Shown here piece by piece: positions 17,838-26,618 of a DNA stretch of 64,000 bases. This DNA comes from Wenyingzhuangia fucanilytica. Lineage in GTDB: Bacteria > Bacteroidota > Bacteroidia > Flavobacteriales > Flavobacteriaceae. The DNA lies in contig NZ_CP014224.1 in assembly GCF_001697185.1 (NCBI RefSeq), forward strand, positions 2,712,501-2,776,500, written 5' to 3'. Both the position numbers and the translations under genes were made by a program. The notes under the pieces are model-generated. The model was given only the letters and a program-made list of their open reading frames with translations. It was not told the DNA's origin and searched no databases. How positions within the stretch are numbered: position 1 is the first letter of the stretch; each line of letters starts with the position of its first letter.

Positions 17838-18464
17838 ATGAATAACGAATTAACCACAGTACAAGAAGAGCTTCAGTTTGAAGCTTTGATTGATGGACTC
17901 TTAAATAATCAGTACGGATTTACAGAGAGTTTTTTGGATATTGACATTATTTCTGGACTAAGAAACAATCTTTTTAAATACAGAGAAAATGGTGAAATGT
18001 ATCCAGCAGGAATCGGTAAAAAGTTCGACTATCAAAAAAACACTTTGGTAAGAGGAGATTTAATTAAATGGTTTGATGAAAACACTACCGATAAATATGA
18101 ACGTTTATTATTAGATAAAATAAACAGGTTTATTACTTATTTAAACAGAACTTGTTACACCTCTATAAACGCATCAGAATTTCACTATGCTACATATGAG
18201 GTTAACAGTTTTTACAAACGTCATTTAGATCAATTTAAAAGTGAAAAAGGAAGAAAATTTTCTTTAGTGATTTACTTAAACGAAGATTGGTCTACAGAAG
18301 ATGGTGGAAAATTATCGTTGTATATTAACGAAACTAAAATAGATGATGTATATCCACTAGAAGGTAGGGCTGTATTTTTTAAAAGTGATGAATTAGAACA
18401 CGAAGTGCATCCTTCTTTTACAAGAAATAGAATCAGTATTGCAGGCTGGTTAAAAAGTGTTTAA
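17838..18464 (+). CDS. 2-oxoglutarate/Fe(II)-dependent oxygenase, prolyl-4-hydroxylase type
   Basis: A 208-residue soluble protein with a jelly-roll dioxygenase domain. The iron ligands are His129 and Asp131 (RHLDQF) and His188 (EHEVHP), and Arg198 (in RNRIS) should bind the 2-oxoglutarate carboxylate, ten residues after the distal His as usual. It probably hydroxylates a protein or small molecule; bacterial relatives include enzymes acting on proline of ribosomal or translation proteins. The substrate is unknown. It stands alone between two terminators. Confidence 0.85.
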   Translation: MNNELTTVQEELQFEALIDGLLNNQYGFTESFLDIDIISGLRNNLFKYRENGEMYPAGIGKKFDYQKNTLVRGDLIKWFDENTTDKYERLLLDKINRFITYLNRTCYTSINASEFHYATYEVNSFYKRHLDQFKSEKGRKFSLVIYLNEDWSTEDGGKLSLYINETKIDDVYPLEGRAVFFKSDELEHEVHPSFTRNRISIAGWLKSV

Positions 18465-18470
18465 AACCAA

Positions 18471-18499
18471 AAGAGTCAGAATTATCTGACTCTTTTTTT
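18471..18499. terminator. Bidirectional terminator between oxygenase and guaC
   Basis: A 10-bp stem AAGAGTCAGA / TCTGACTCTT with an ATTA loop and T run on the plus strand. It separates two convergent genes and may serve both. Confidence 0.85.
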
Positions 18500-19538
18500 A
18501 TTTAGTATACACTCTATTTTCTTGCTCTGCTACTCTAATAAAAGTAGTTCTTTTGGTTAATTCTTTTAAACGCTGTGCTCCTACATAAGTACAGGTACTT
18601 CTAATTCCTCCCAAAATATCCTGAATGGTTAACGCTACTTTTCCTCTATAAGGCACTTCTACCGTTTTTCCTTCACTAGCTCTATATTCTGCCACACCTC
18701 CTACGTGTTTTTCCATTGCAGTAGCAGAACTCATTCCGTAAAACTGTTTAAATTTTTCTCCATTTTTTTCGATCAACTCCCCTCCACTTTCATCATGACC
18801 TGCTAGCATACCTCCTAACATTACAAAATCTGCTCCGGCACCAAAGGCCTTTGCCACATCTCCTGGAGTAGCACAACCTCCATCACTAATAATTTGACCA
18901 CCTAAACCATGAGCAGCATCAGCACATTCTATAATAGCTGATAGTTGCGGATAACCAACTCCTGTTTTTACTCTTGTAGTACAAACAGAACCAGGCCCAA
19001 TACCTACTTTAATGATATCTGCACCAGATAGTAATAATTCTTCTACCATTTCTCCTGTTACTACATTCCCTGCAATAATTACTTTATCTGGATATAAATT
19101 TCTTGTATTCTGAACAAAACCTACAAAATGTTCTGAGTATCCATTTGCTACATCAATACAAATGAATTTTAAATGAGGATTTTCAGCCAATACAAGCTTT
19201 AATTTTTCAGCATCCTTAACGCCTGTACCAGTACTAATGGCAATATAATTTTCTATTCCTTTGGGAGCTGTTTTTAAAAATTGATTCCATTCTTGAGTAG
19301 AATAATGCTTATGAACAGCTGTAAAAATACAATGTTCTGATAATGCTAAAGCCATTTGAAATGTCCCAACAGTATCCATATTCGCAGCCATAATGGGTAC
19401 ACCACTCCAACTTGCTTTAGAATTTAAAAACTTAAACTCTCTATCTAAATTTACTTGAGCTCTACTTTTTAAAGTAGAACGTTTAGGTCTAATCATTACA
19501 TCTTTAAAACCTAGTTTGATATCATATTCAATTCTCAT
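18498..19538 (-). CDS. guaC: GMP reductase
   Basis: Reduces GMP to IMP and ammonia with NADPH, returning guanine nucleotides to the adenine branch. The 346-residue TIM-barrel lacks the CBS pair of IMP dehydrogenase. The catalytic cysteine is in [16 protein letters not shown] near the N-terminus, DVANGYSE and the flap QFYGMSS region fit the GMP reductase branch. The gene is monocistronic, read towards the oxygenase and ending at the shared terminator. Confidence 0.92.
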   Translation of the reverse strand: MRIEYDIKLGFKDVMIRPKRSTLKSRAQVNLDREFKFLNSKASWSGVPIMAANMDTVGTFQMALALSEHCIFTAVHKHYSTQEWNQFLKTAPKGIENYIAISTGTGVKDAEKLKLVLAENPHLKFICIDVANGYSEHFVGFVQNTRNLYPDKVIIAGNVVTGEMVEELLLSGADIIKVGIGPGSVCTTRVKTGVGYPQLSAIIECADAAHGLGGQIISDGGCATPGDVAKAFGAGADFVMLGGMLAGHDESGGELIEKNGEKFKQFYGMSSATAMEKHVGGVAEYRASEGKTVEVPYRGKVALTIQDILGGIRSTCTYVGAQRLKELTKRTTFIRVAEQENRVYTK

Positions 19539-19656
19539 AGAAATGTAGTTTTAGCTATACTCTTAAATTTACAAATTGTTTAAAAGTATATTTCCCATCA
19601 AAAGTCATTTCTATTCATGACTTATTAACAATAAATTTTAATAGATTTATCAGTAA

Positions 19657-20223
19657 ATGAAAGAATTACTGAGCAACATAAAACAATGTAATATTTGTTT
19701 ACCACACTTAAGTGATGGAGTAAATCCAGTATTATCTGCACATCCAAAAAGTAAAATTGCCATTATTGGTCAAGCTCCCGGAAGTATTGTTCACAAAACA
19801 GGGATTCCTTGGGATGATAAAAGTGGAGAACGTTTGAGAGATTGGTTAGGTGTAGATAAAACAACATTTTACAATAAACAAATTTTTGCCATAATTCCTA
19901 TGGGGTTTTGCTATCCTGGCAAAGGAAAAACGGGAGATTTACCTCCTAGAAAAGAATGTGCTCCTACTTGGCATCCACTTTTGTTTGAACAACTAAAACA
20001 TATAGAAATCATTATTCTTATTGGGAGTTATGCTCAAAATTATTATTTAAATAATGCTAAAAAAACACTTACTGCTACTGTTAAAAATTATCAAGAATAT
20101 CTTCCAAAGTTTATCGTGCTACCTCATCCATCTCCAAGAAATAATATTTGGCTTAAAAAGAACGATTGGTTTGAAAAAGACAATCTTCCGTTTTTAAAAA
20201 AACATCTCAAAAAAATTATTTAG
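19657..20223 (+). CDS. Uracil-DNA glycosylase family protein
   Basis: A 188-residue member of the uracil-DNA glycosylase superfamily (UDG fold). The first motif is GQAPGS (strand then loop, near 38-43), and the final motif HPSPRN near 157-162 corresponds to the family HPSPLS/HPSPRN segment. It begins with a paired-cysteine segment (CNIC). Expected role is removal of uracil or a related base from DNA, but the activity of this subgroup is not established. Its 3' end overlaps the convergent AraC gene by 8 bp. Confidence 0.85.
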   Translation: MKELLSNIKQCNICLPHLSDGVNPVLSAHPKSKIAIIGQAPGSIVHKTGIPWDDKSGERLRDWLGVDKTTFYNKQIFAIIPMGFCYPGKGKTGDLPPRKECAPTWHPLLFEQLKHIEIIILIGSYAQNYYLNNAKKTLTATVKNYQEYLPKFIVLPHPSPRNNIWLKKNDWFEKDNLPFLKKHLKKII

Positions 20224-21073
20224 AATTGAACTCTTTTCTATAAGCTGTGGGATTCTTCCCTCTATATTTTTTAAAAGTTTTATTCATGTGACTTGCATCA
20301 TTAAAGCCTACTTTATCAGCAATTTGAACAATAGTAAAAGTACTTTGTTTAATCATTCTTTCTGCAATCATTAGCCTTGTTTCTAAAATCATACTTTTTA
20401 ATCCCTGACCTGTATGTTTCTTTAAATAAGTACTCACGTAATTGGGAGACAATAAAAACATCTCAGCCAAATGTTGTTGGGTTAACAAATCTTTATTCTG
20501 TATGTTTTTCCTAATATAGCTTAGCACCTTGCTAATTTTTTCTTTTTCTAGTTGATTTACTTTTGAGTTTGAAGTATTTTTTTTCTCTAAATTTCTAGCC
20601 ACTATTAGCATAATGGCTCCAAAAAGTTCTAAGACTAATGCCCTTGTATAAAAATGATTAGAAACATATTCCTTTAGCAACATTCCCGTTAATTGAAATA
20701 ATGCTTTTTTATCTTCTTTATCTTTTATAATACACTCTGGAATTGTATTGGGCTTGTACAAAATAGTCTCTACCATTTCTTTCCAAATGGTTTGTTTATC
20801 AAAATTTTGTTTTTCTAAAAATATCTGCTCCGTAAACTTTATATAAATAAATGTAGTAGGCGCTTCTATAACAAACTCATGCCAATCTTCTGGAGTTAGC
20901 AAAAACACATGTCCTACACTATAATCAAAAGAAACATTATTTAAAATGTGTTTTCCACTCCCTTCTTTAATTAAAATTAATTCATAAAAATTATGAGTAT
21001 GAGAATCATGAGGCCACGTTTCTAAAGTAAACTCAAATACATTTAAGGCATATTTGCTAAACAATCTTTTCAT
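20216..21073 (-). CDS. AraC family transcriptional regulator
   Basis: A 285-residue regulator. The N-terminal part (about 1-150) is an AraC-type cupin ligand-binding domain with HTHNFYELILI near the start. The C-terminal 100 residues hold the double helix-turn-helix, with NYVSTYLKKHTGQGL and the signature KVGFNDASHMNKTFKKYRG. I chose the ATG at 21073; the longer frame adds 64 residues with no similarity that run through the divergent promoter. It faces the deacetylase gene with an 87-bp gap and probably controls that four-gene cluster. Confidence 0.88.
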   Translation of the reverse strand: MKRLFSKYALNVFEFTLETWPHDSHTHNFYELILIKEGSGKHILNNVSFDYSVGHVFLLTPEDWHEFVIEAPTTFIYIKFTEQIFLEKQNFDKQTIWKEMVETILYKPNTIPECIIKDKEDKKALFQLTGMLLKEYVSNHFYTRALVLELFGAIMLIVARNLEKKNTSNSKVNQLEKEKISKVLSYIRKNIQNKDLLTQQHLAEMFLLSPNYVSTYLKKHTGQGLKSMILETRLMIAERMIKQSTFTIVQIADKVGFNDASHMNKTFKKYRGKNPTAYRKEFNSK

Positions 21074-21133
21074 GGAGTTTTTTTTTACAAAAATACAATG
21101 TTTTTTTACAACATATAAACTTAGTGCTCTAAC

Positions 21134-21141
21134 TAATTTTG
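21134..21141 (+). promoter_or_regulatory. Putative -7 box for the deacetylase cluster
   Basis: TAATTTTG matches TAnnTTTG and lies 19 bp before the ATG at 21161, in the gap divergent from the AraC gene. Confidence 0.45.
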
Positions 21142-21160
21142 AAATAAAAAAGAACACATT

Positions 21161-22099
21161 ATGAAACCTTTTATAAAATCGACATTTATCCTTAGTCTTT
21201 TCATTATGGTAACTACCAATATTCAAGCACAAAAAAAGCAACAATATTGGCCAAATAATGCCCAATTAGTGATTTCATTCTCTATGCAGTTTGAAACTGG
21301 TGGACAACCTGAAGGTGCAGAAAGTCCTTTTTCAGGAAATCCGTTACCAAAAGGAAATTTTGATTTTCCTGCAGAAAGTTGGTTTAGATATGGAGCCAAA
21401 GAGGGAGTTTATAGAATGTTAAGGTTGTGGAAAAAACACAACATTAAAGTAACTTCTCATGTGGTTGGAGAAGCTGCTATTAAATACCCCAAAGTAGCCA
21501 AAGCCATTGCAGATGGCGGACATGAAATTGCGGCACATGGTATTGCATGGGATGACCAATGGAATATGAGTTATAAAGATGAATATAATTTTATTAAAAA
21601 AGGAATTGACACTGTAGAAACCATAACCGGACAACGAGGAATTGGATACAATGCCAATTGGCTAAGAAGAGGTCCTAATACTTTAAAAATATTACAAGAT
21701 TTAGGTTTCCTTTATCACATTGATGATTTAAGTCATGACGAACCCTTTATCACTAAAGTTCGTGGTAAAAACTTTGTGGTGATGCCTTATACTTTAAGAA
21801 ATAATGATATTGTAAATATTGCAGGAAAAAATTGGAGTCCAGATCAATTTTTAGCTCAATTAAAAGCTGAGTTTGATCAATTATATGAAGAAGGTGCCAG
21901 TCAACGTAGAATGATGAGTATTAGTTTACATGATAGAATTGGAGGCGCTCCATCAATAGTACATGTGGTTGATGAATTTATTGAATATGCTAAAAAACAC
22001 AAAGGAGTAGTTTTTATGAGAAAAGATGATATTGCCAAAATGATTCAAAACGACCCCAACACTCCAATTGACAATTCCGAGATAGAGTTCAACAAGTAA
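21161..22099 (+). CDS. Exported polysaccharide deacetylase family protein
   Basis: A 312-residue protein with a signal peptide cleaved after IQAQ (about residue 24). The fold is NodB-like and closest to the PuuE/HpPgdA branch: GHEIAAHG (120-127) supplies the two metal-binding histidines, and SLHDR appears near the end. The usual TFDD motif 1 is replaced by ISFSMQFETGG, so the metal-binding Asp may be replaced by Glu45. It might deacetylate a glycan or hydrolyse a cyclic amide; the substrate is unknown. It heads the AraC-linked cluster. Confidence 0.8.
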   Translation: MKPFIKSTFILSLFIMVTTNIQAQKKQQYWPNNAQLVISFSMQFETGGQPEGAESPFSGNPLPKGNFDFPAESWFRYGAKEGVYRMLRLWKKHNIKVTSHVVGEAAIKYPKVAKAIADGGHEIAAHGIAWDDQWNMSYKDEYNFIKKGIDTVETITGQRGIGYNANWLRRGPNTLKILQDLGFLYHIDDLSHDEPFITKVRGKNFVVMPYTLRNNDIVNIAGKNWSPDQFLAQLKAEFDQLYEEGASQRRMMSISLHDRIGGAPSIVHVVDEFIEYAKKHKGVVFMRKDDIAKMIQNDPNTPIDNSEIEFNK

Positions 22100-22149
22100 A
22101 CTTTATTAGCAATATAAAAGACAAGTATTTAACTTTAACAAAAAAGATT

Positions 22150-23163
22150 ATGAAAGCCATTGGATTTAAAACCTCATTACCTATTACCGAAGCAGATAGT
22201 TTTATTGCTTTTGAAACAGAAACACCTAAACCTACAGGAAAAAACTTATTAGTTAAAATAGATGCAATTTCTGTAAACCCTGTCGACTTTAAAATTAGAC
22301 AAAATAGCGCTAAAGACACTGTGCTTGATACTCCTAAAATAATTGGTTGGGATGCAATTGGAACTGTAGAAGCTGTTGGAGAAAACAGTACTTTATTTAA
22401 ACCGGGAGATCAAGTTTTTTATGCTGGAGATATTACCAAACCTGGTTCTAATGCAACACATCAAATGATAGATGAACGTATTGTGGGGAAAGCTCCTAAA
22501 AAAGTTTCAGCAATACAAGCAGCAGCGATGCCATTAACCGCATTAACAGCTTGGGAAATATTATTTGATAGAATTAGAATTTCTGCAACAAAAGACAAAA
22601 ACAAAAGCATACTTATTATTGGTGGTGCTGGTGGTGTTGGTTCTATTGCTATTCAATTAGCAAAAAAAGTGGCTGGATTGACTGTTTTAGCAACAGCCTC
22701 TAGAGAGGAATCAGCTAACTGGTGTAAACAAATGGGAGCTGATCATATAGTGAATCACAAAGATTTAATTAACGAAATACACAATGCTGGATTTAAACAT
22801 GTTGATTATATTTTAGACTTTGTAGACACCAATAGTTATTGGGACATAATGGTTGAGTTGATTAAACCTCAAGGACATATTGCTTCTATTACAGGATCTT
22901 CTAACCCAATTGCTCTAAACAAACTAAAAACCAAAAGTGTTAGTTTTTCTTGGGAGTTGATGTATACCCGCTCAATGTTTGAAACAGAAGATATGATTGA
23001 GCAACATCACATCTTAAACAAGATTGCTGATTTACTAGACAACAAGACCATCACATCTACATTAAATCACACATTGCAAGGATTTACCGTTGATAATTTA
23101 AAACAAGCTCATCAAATGCTTGAAAGTGGAAAAACCATTGGTAAAATTGTGATAGAATATTAA
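22150..23163 (+). CDS. Zinc-type alcohol dehydrogenase/quinone reductase (MDR family)
   Basis: A 337-residue medium-chain reductase of the ZADH/quinone oxidoreductase group. The N-terminal GroES-like domain is followed by the nucleotide-binding IIGGAGGVGSIAIQLAKK (about 155-172). No structural zinc cysteines are visible, as expected for the non-zinc branch. It should reduce a quinone or an activated carbonyl/alkene with NADPH. It stands 50 bp after the deacetylase gene, and a cupin gene follows 3 bp later. Confidence 0.85.
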   Translation: MKAIGFKTSLPITEADSFIAFETETPKPTGKNLLVKIDAISVNPVDFKIRQNSAKDTVLDTPKIIGWDAIGTVEAVGENSTLFKPGDQVFYAGDITKPGSNATHQMIDERIVGKAPKKVSAIQAAAMPLTALTAWEILFDRIRISATKDKNKSILIIGGAGGVGSIAIQLAKKVAGLTVLATASREESANWCKQMGADHIVNHKDLINEIHNAGFKHVDYILDFVDTNSYWDIMVELIKPQGHIASITGSSNPIALNKLKTKSVSFSWELMYTRSMFETEDMIEQHHILNKIADLLDNKTITSTLNHTLQGFTVDNLKQAHQMLESGKTIGKIVIEY

Positions 23164-23166
23164 GTC

Positions 23167-23556
23167 ATGAAATCGACAACTATTCATACAAAAGGAAATT
23201 GGAACGCCCCTTGGACCAATGCTTTAAAAAAAGCTATAGAAGATGCTAGAAATAACACTCAAGTTGGAGAAAATTTATTAATGCAAACTCCTGATATGAA
23301 AGTATGGAGTATCCATTTACCTGTTGGTCAATCGTTGCCTTTTCACAAACACAACAAACCCTATTTTTATGTTGCTTTAAACAATGGAACATCACGTTCA
23401 TATCATCACGATGGACACATAACCGAAACAGATTATAAAAAAGACGACACCAAACATTTTGAGCACTTAAATGATGAAAATTATTTTATTCACAATTTAG
23501 AAAATATAGGAACTACAGAATTAAATTTTATCACAGTAGAATACTTAAAAAAATAA
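23167..23556 (+). CDS. Small cupin-like protein
   Basis: A 129-residue protein with a single cupin-like beta barrel. HLPVGQSLPFHKHNKPYF carries a possible first metal motif with His pairs, and YHHDGHITE and HFEHLNDENYFIHNLEN follow. It has no signal peptide. It lies between the MDR reductase (3 bp gap) and the Old Yellow Enzyme (3 bp gap), so it belongs to the same operon. A role in binding or isomerising a small electrophile is possible but not shown. Confidence 0.75.
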   Translation: MKSTTIHTKGNWNAPWTNALKKAIEDARNNTQVGENLLMQTPDMKVWSIHLPVGQSLPFHKHNKPYFYVALNNGTSRSYHHDGHITETDYKKDDTKHFEHLNDENYFIHNLENIGTTELNFITVEYLKK

Positions 23557-23559
23557 ACC

Positions 23560-24663
23560 ATGAAAAAAATAGACCTATTTACCCCGTATAAACTAAATCA
23601 CCTAGAATTAAGTAATCGTTTTTTAATGGCTCCTATGACTCGATCTAGAGCAAGCCAACCAGGAAATATTCCCAATGCTTTAATGGCTGAATATTACGGT
23701 CAACGAGCAAGTGCTGGGATTATTATTACAGAAGCCACTCAAGTTTCCTTACAAGGTCAAGGTTACGCAAAAACTCCAGGAATTTATACTCAAGAACAAA
23801 TTGAGGGTTGGAAATTAATAACCGATGAAGTTCATCAAAAGGGAAGTAAAATATTTTTACAGCTATGGCATGTTGGTAGAGTTAGTTCTTCTAAAGTAAA
23901 CGGATTGCAACCCATAGGACCATCTGCTAAAATAGCCAAAGACACCAATGTTTATATTTTTAATGGTGCTCCAAACGGTGATGCTACTTTTGTTCCCGTA
24001 GAAGAACCCAAAGAAATGGATGCTAATGATATTAAACAAGTGATAGAAGAATTTAGAGTTGGTGCTAAAAATGCTATTGCTGCGGGTTTTGATGGCGTAG
24101 AAATCCACGGAGCTAACGGATATTTAATAGATCAGTTTTTACGTAGCAACAGTAATCAAAGAGCAGATGAATATGGAGGTTCTAAAGAAAACAGAGTTCG
24201 ATTATTAGAAGAAATTACCACAGCGGTTGTAAAAGAAATTGGAGCTGAAAAGACAGGAGTAAGATTATCGCCATTTATTAGTTTTAAAGACATGAACGAT
24301 CCTGAAATTTTAGAAACCATAATGATTGCCACAAATAATTTAAACAAGCTAAACATTGCTTATATACATTTATGTGAGGCCGATTGGGACGATGCTCCAA
24401 AAATTCCTCAAGATTTTAGAGTGAACTTGCGCAAAAACTTTAAAAACACCATTATAGCAACAGGGAATAAAACCCCTAATGAAGCCAATGAGTTATTAGA
24501 AAGCAATTTAGTAGATTTAATTGGTTTTGGTAGAAACTTTTTAACCAATCCTGATTATCCAAAAAGAGTAGCAAAAAATGCTCCTTTAAACCCTATTTCT
24601 GACAATCACACTTTATTTGGAGGAGGAACCGAAAGAGGTTACACCGATTATAATTTCCTATAG
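23560..24663 (+). CDS. nemA: Old Yellow Enzyme family alkene reductase
   Basis: A 367-residue FMN flavoenzyme that reduces activated C=C bonds, as in enones and N-ethylmaleimide, with NAD(P)H. Typical features are APMTRSRA at the N-terminus, the substrate-binding HGANGYLIDQFL with its His-Ala-Asn, the following RADEYGGS, and GFGRNFLTNPD near the C-terminus. It is the last gene of the AraC-linked cluster and ends before a strong terminator. With the MDR reductase it suggests handling of reactive carbonyl compounds. Confidence 0.92.
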   Translation: MKKIDLFTPYKLNHLELSNRFLMAPMTRSRASQPGNIPNALMAEYYGQRASAGIIITEATQVSLQGQGYAKTPGIYTQEQIEGWKLITDEVHQKGSKIFLQLWHVGRVSSSKVNGLQPIGPSAKIAKDTNVYIFNGAPNGDATFVPVEEPKEMDANDIKQVIEEFRVGAKNAIAAGFDGVEIHGANGYLIDQFLRSNSNQRADEYGGSKENRVRLLEEITTAVVKEIGAEKTGVRLSPFISFKDMNDPEILETIMIATNNLNKLNIAYIHLCEADWDDAPKIPQDFRVNLRKNFKNTIIATGNKTPNEANELLESNLVDLIGFGRNFLTNPDYPKRVAKNAPLNPISDNHTLFGGGTERGYTDYNFL

Positions 24664-24685
24664 ATAGGGAATGCTACAAAACAAA

Positions 24686-24714
24686 AAATCCCGAGTAAAA
24701 CTCGGGATTTTTTT
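24686..24714. terminator. Bidirectional terminator between the alkene reductase gene and accA
   Basis: A 10-bp stem AAATCCCGAG / CTCGGGATTT with a 5-nt loop, a T run on the right and an A run on the left. It can end both convergent transcripts. Confidence 0.88.
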
Positions 24715-24730
24715 ATTATTTAATAGTAAT

Positions 24731-25687
24731 TTACTTCTCTTCGTAAACCCCCATGTTAGCGTATTTCTCAATACGTTCATTTACCATATTGTCTACATCC
24801 TTAGCTTGTAATTCTCCTAGTAACTTAACAATCGTTTCTCTAACAGTATTAAAAGTAGTTTCTCTATCAGAATGTGCACCTCCTAATGGCTCTGGAATTA
24901 CTCCATCTACCAATTTTAAAGTACTCATATCTTTAGATGTTAATTTTAAAGCAGCTGCTGCTTTTTCTTTAAACTCCCAAGATCTCCATAAAATAGTAGA
25001 ACAGTTTTCTGGAGAGATTACAGAATACCATGAGTTTTCCATCATTAATACTCTATCTCCAACTCCAATTCCTAAGGCACCTCCAGAAGCTCCTTCACCA
25101 ATAATAATTGTAATAATAGGTGTTTTTAACACACACATTTCAAAAATGTTACGTGCAATTGCTTCTCCTTGACCACGCTCTTCTGCTTCTAAACCAGGAT
25201 ATGCTCCAGGAGTATCAACAAAAGTAACTACAGGAATTCCGAATTTTTCTGCCATACGCATCAAACGTAAAGCTTTACGGTATCCTTCAGGGTTTGCCAT
25301 TCCAAAGTTTCTGTACTGACGCATTTTGGTATTGATCCCTTTTTGTTGACCAATAAACATAAAACTTTGATCTCCTATTTTTCCTAAACCACCAACAATA
25401 GCTTTATCATCTTTTACAGTTCTGTCACCATGTAACTCCATAAAAGTATCCCCAGCTAGTGCCTTTATATAATCAAGGGTATAAGGTCTGTTTGGGTGTC
25501 TTGACAACTGAACTCTCTGCCAAGGCGTTAAATTTTCGTATATATTTTTCTTAAGATTGATGATTTTATCCTCTATCTCTTTACAAGTATTGGTCACATC
25601 AACTTCACTCTCTTCACCAATTATGGCACATTTTTGTAACTGTTCTTCTAATTCCTTAATTGGTAATTCAAAATCCAAGTATTCCAT
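24731..25687 (-). CDS. accA: Acetyl-CoA carboxylase carboxyltransferase subunit alpha
   Basis: The alpha half of the carboxyltransferase that makes malonyl-CoA for fatty acid synthesis. The 318-residue protein starts [17 protein letters not shown]; a preceding Met codon in frame is less likely. Conserved features are the ARHPxRPYT-like segment [12 protein letters not shown], the GDR motif (MELHGDR) and the oxyanion-hole region [12 protein letters not shown]. Its partner accD is not nearby. The gene is monocistronic with its own terminator. Confidence 0.95.
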   Translation of the reverse strand: MEYLDFELPIKELEEQLQKCAIIGEESEVDVTNTCKEIEDKIINLKKNIYENLTPWQRVQLSRHPNRPYTLDYIKALAGDTFMELHGDRTVKDDKAIVGGLGKIGDQSFMFIGQQKGINTKMRQYRNFGMANPEGYRKALRLMRMAEKFGIPVVTFVDTPGAYPGLEAEERGQGEAIARNIFEMCVLKTPIITIIIGEGASGGALGIGVGDRVLMMENSWYSVISPENCSTILWRSWEFKEKAAAALKLTSKDMSTLKLVDGVIPEPLGGAHSDRETTFNTVRETIVKLLGELQAKDVDNMVNERIEKYANMGVYEEK

Positions 25688-25829
25688 CATTATAAATTTT
25701 GGCTAATGGCAAATATAGTAAGTTATACGGATTAACATTCTGTTTTATTTAATTTTTAATTAACATTATATAGACTTAACCTATGTCAGTTTTTAAAAAA
25801 TAGCTTACTTTGTAAAATATTATAGAGGA

Positions 25830-26576
25830 TTGATTATGGGAATATTTAACAACAAAATAAACATTAGCGAACTCTACCCCAAAGGTTTAGTTGATATTCA
25901 CTCACATTTGCTTCCAGGAATAGATGATGGAGCAAAAACTATTGAAGATTCCATAGGTCTTGTTAAAAGAATGCAAAAACAAGGAATTAACAATTTTAGA
26001 ATTACCCCACATGTATTAGGTGGTGTTTGGGAAAATAGTTCTGAGCTTATTAAAGAAAAAGAAGCCGAACTAAAGGCTGCATTAATTGAAAATGGATTTC
26101 ATGATGTTAATATTCATGCATCTGCTGAATACATGTTAGATGATAATTTTAGCCAATTATTAGAAAATGATGACTTATTACCTTTAAAAGACAAATACAT
26201 TTTGGTTGAAATGTCTTTTTTTAATCCTCCTTTTAATTTAGATGATCTTTTATTTCAAATTCAAGTAAAAGGATATATTCCTGTTTTAGCACATCCTGAA
26301 CGATATAATTATTATCATGATAATATTGCTCAGTATGAAAAGTTAATTGAAGCTGGATGTTTGTTTCAGTTAAACCTATTGTCTTTAACAGAGCAATATG
26401 GAAAACCTACAACCAAAACAGCCTATACACTATTAAAAAAAGGAATGTATACTTTTGTGGGTACAGATACGCATCATAAAAGACACATCCATTTAATAAA
26501 AGAGATTGCTACCAAAAAAAATAAAAAATTATTAACTCCTTTGTTTGAAAATAATATTGAAACATTTTCATTTTAA
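25830..26576 (+). CDS. CpsB/YwqE-type tyrosine-protein phosphatase (PHP fold)
   Basis: A 248-residue PHP-superfamily enzyme similar to the CpsB/CapC and YwqE phosphatases that dephosphorylate bacterial tyrosine kinases controlling capsule or exopolysaccharide export. Metal ligands are evident in DIHSHLLPGIDDGA (about 22-35), HASAEYM, AHPERY and GTDTHH. Met3 may be the true start. No cognate kinase or capsule genes are present in the window. It converges on the pseudouridine synthase. Confidence 0.82.
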   Translation: MIMGIFNNKINISELYPKGLVDIHSHLLPGIDDGAKTIEDSIGLVKRMQKQGINNFRITPHVLGGVWENSSELIKEKEAELKAALIENGFHDVNIHASAEYMLDDNFSQLLENDDLLPLKDKYILVEMSFFNPPFNLDDLLFQIQVKGYIPVLAHPERYNYYHDNIAQYEKLIEAGCLFQLNLLSLTEQYGKPTTKTAYTLLKKGMYTFVGTDTHHKRHIHLIKEIATKKNKKLLTPLFENNIETFSF

Positions 26577-26582
26577 ACATAA

Positions 26583-26617
26583 AAAAACCTCAACAAATTT
26601 GTTGAGGTTTTTATTTT
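26583..26617. terminator. Bidirectional terminator, perfect palindrome
   Basis: A 30-bp perfect palindrome with arms AAAAACCTCAACAAA and TTTGTTGAGGTTTTT, followed by further T residues. It lies between the convergent phosphatase and pseudouridine synthase genes. Confidence 0.88.
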
Positions 26618-26618
26618 T

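Noticed and set aside
21074-21265. Long N-terminal extension of the AraC regulator
   Set aside because: It would run through the divergent promoter and into the deacetylase gene and has no domain content.
24753-25172. A 139-residue open frame antisense to accA
   Set aside because: It lies wholly within the conserved accA gene on the other strand and has low-complexity, shadow-like composition; accA is certain.
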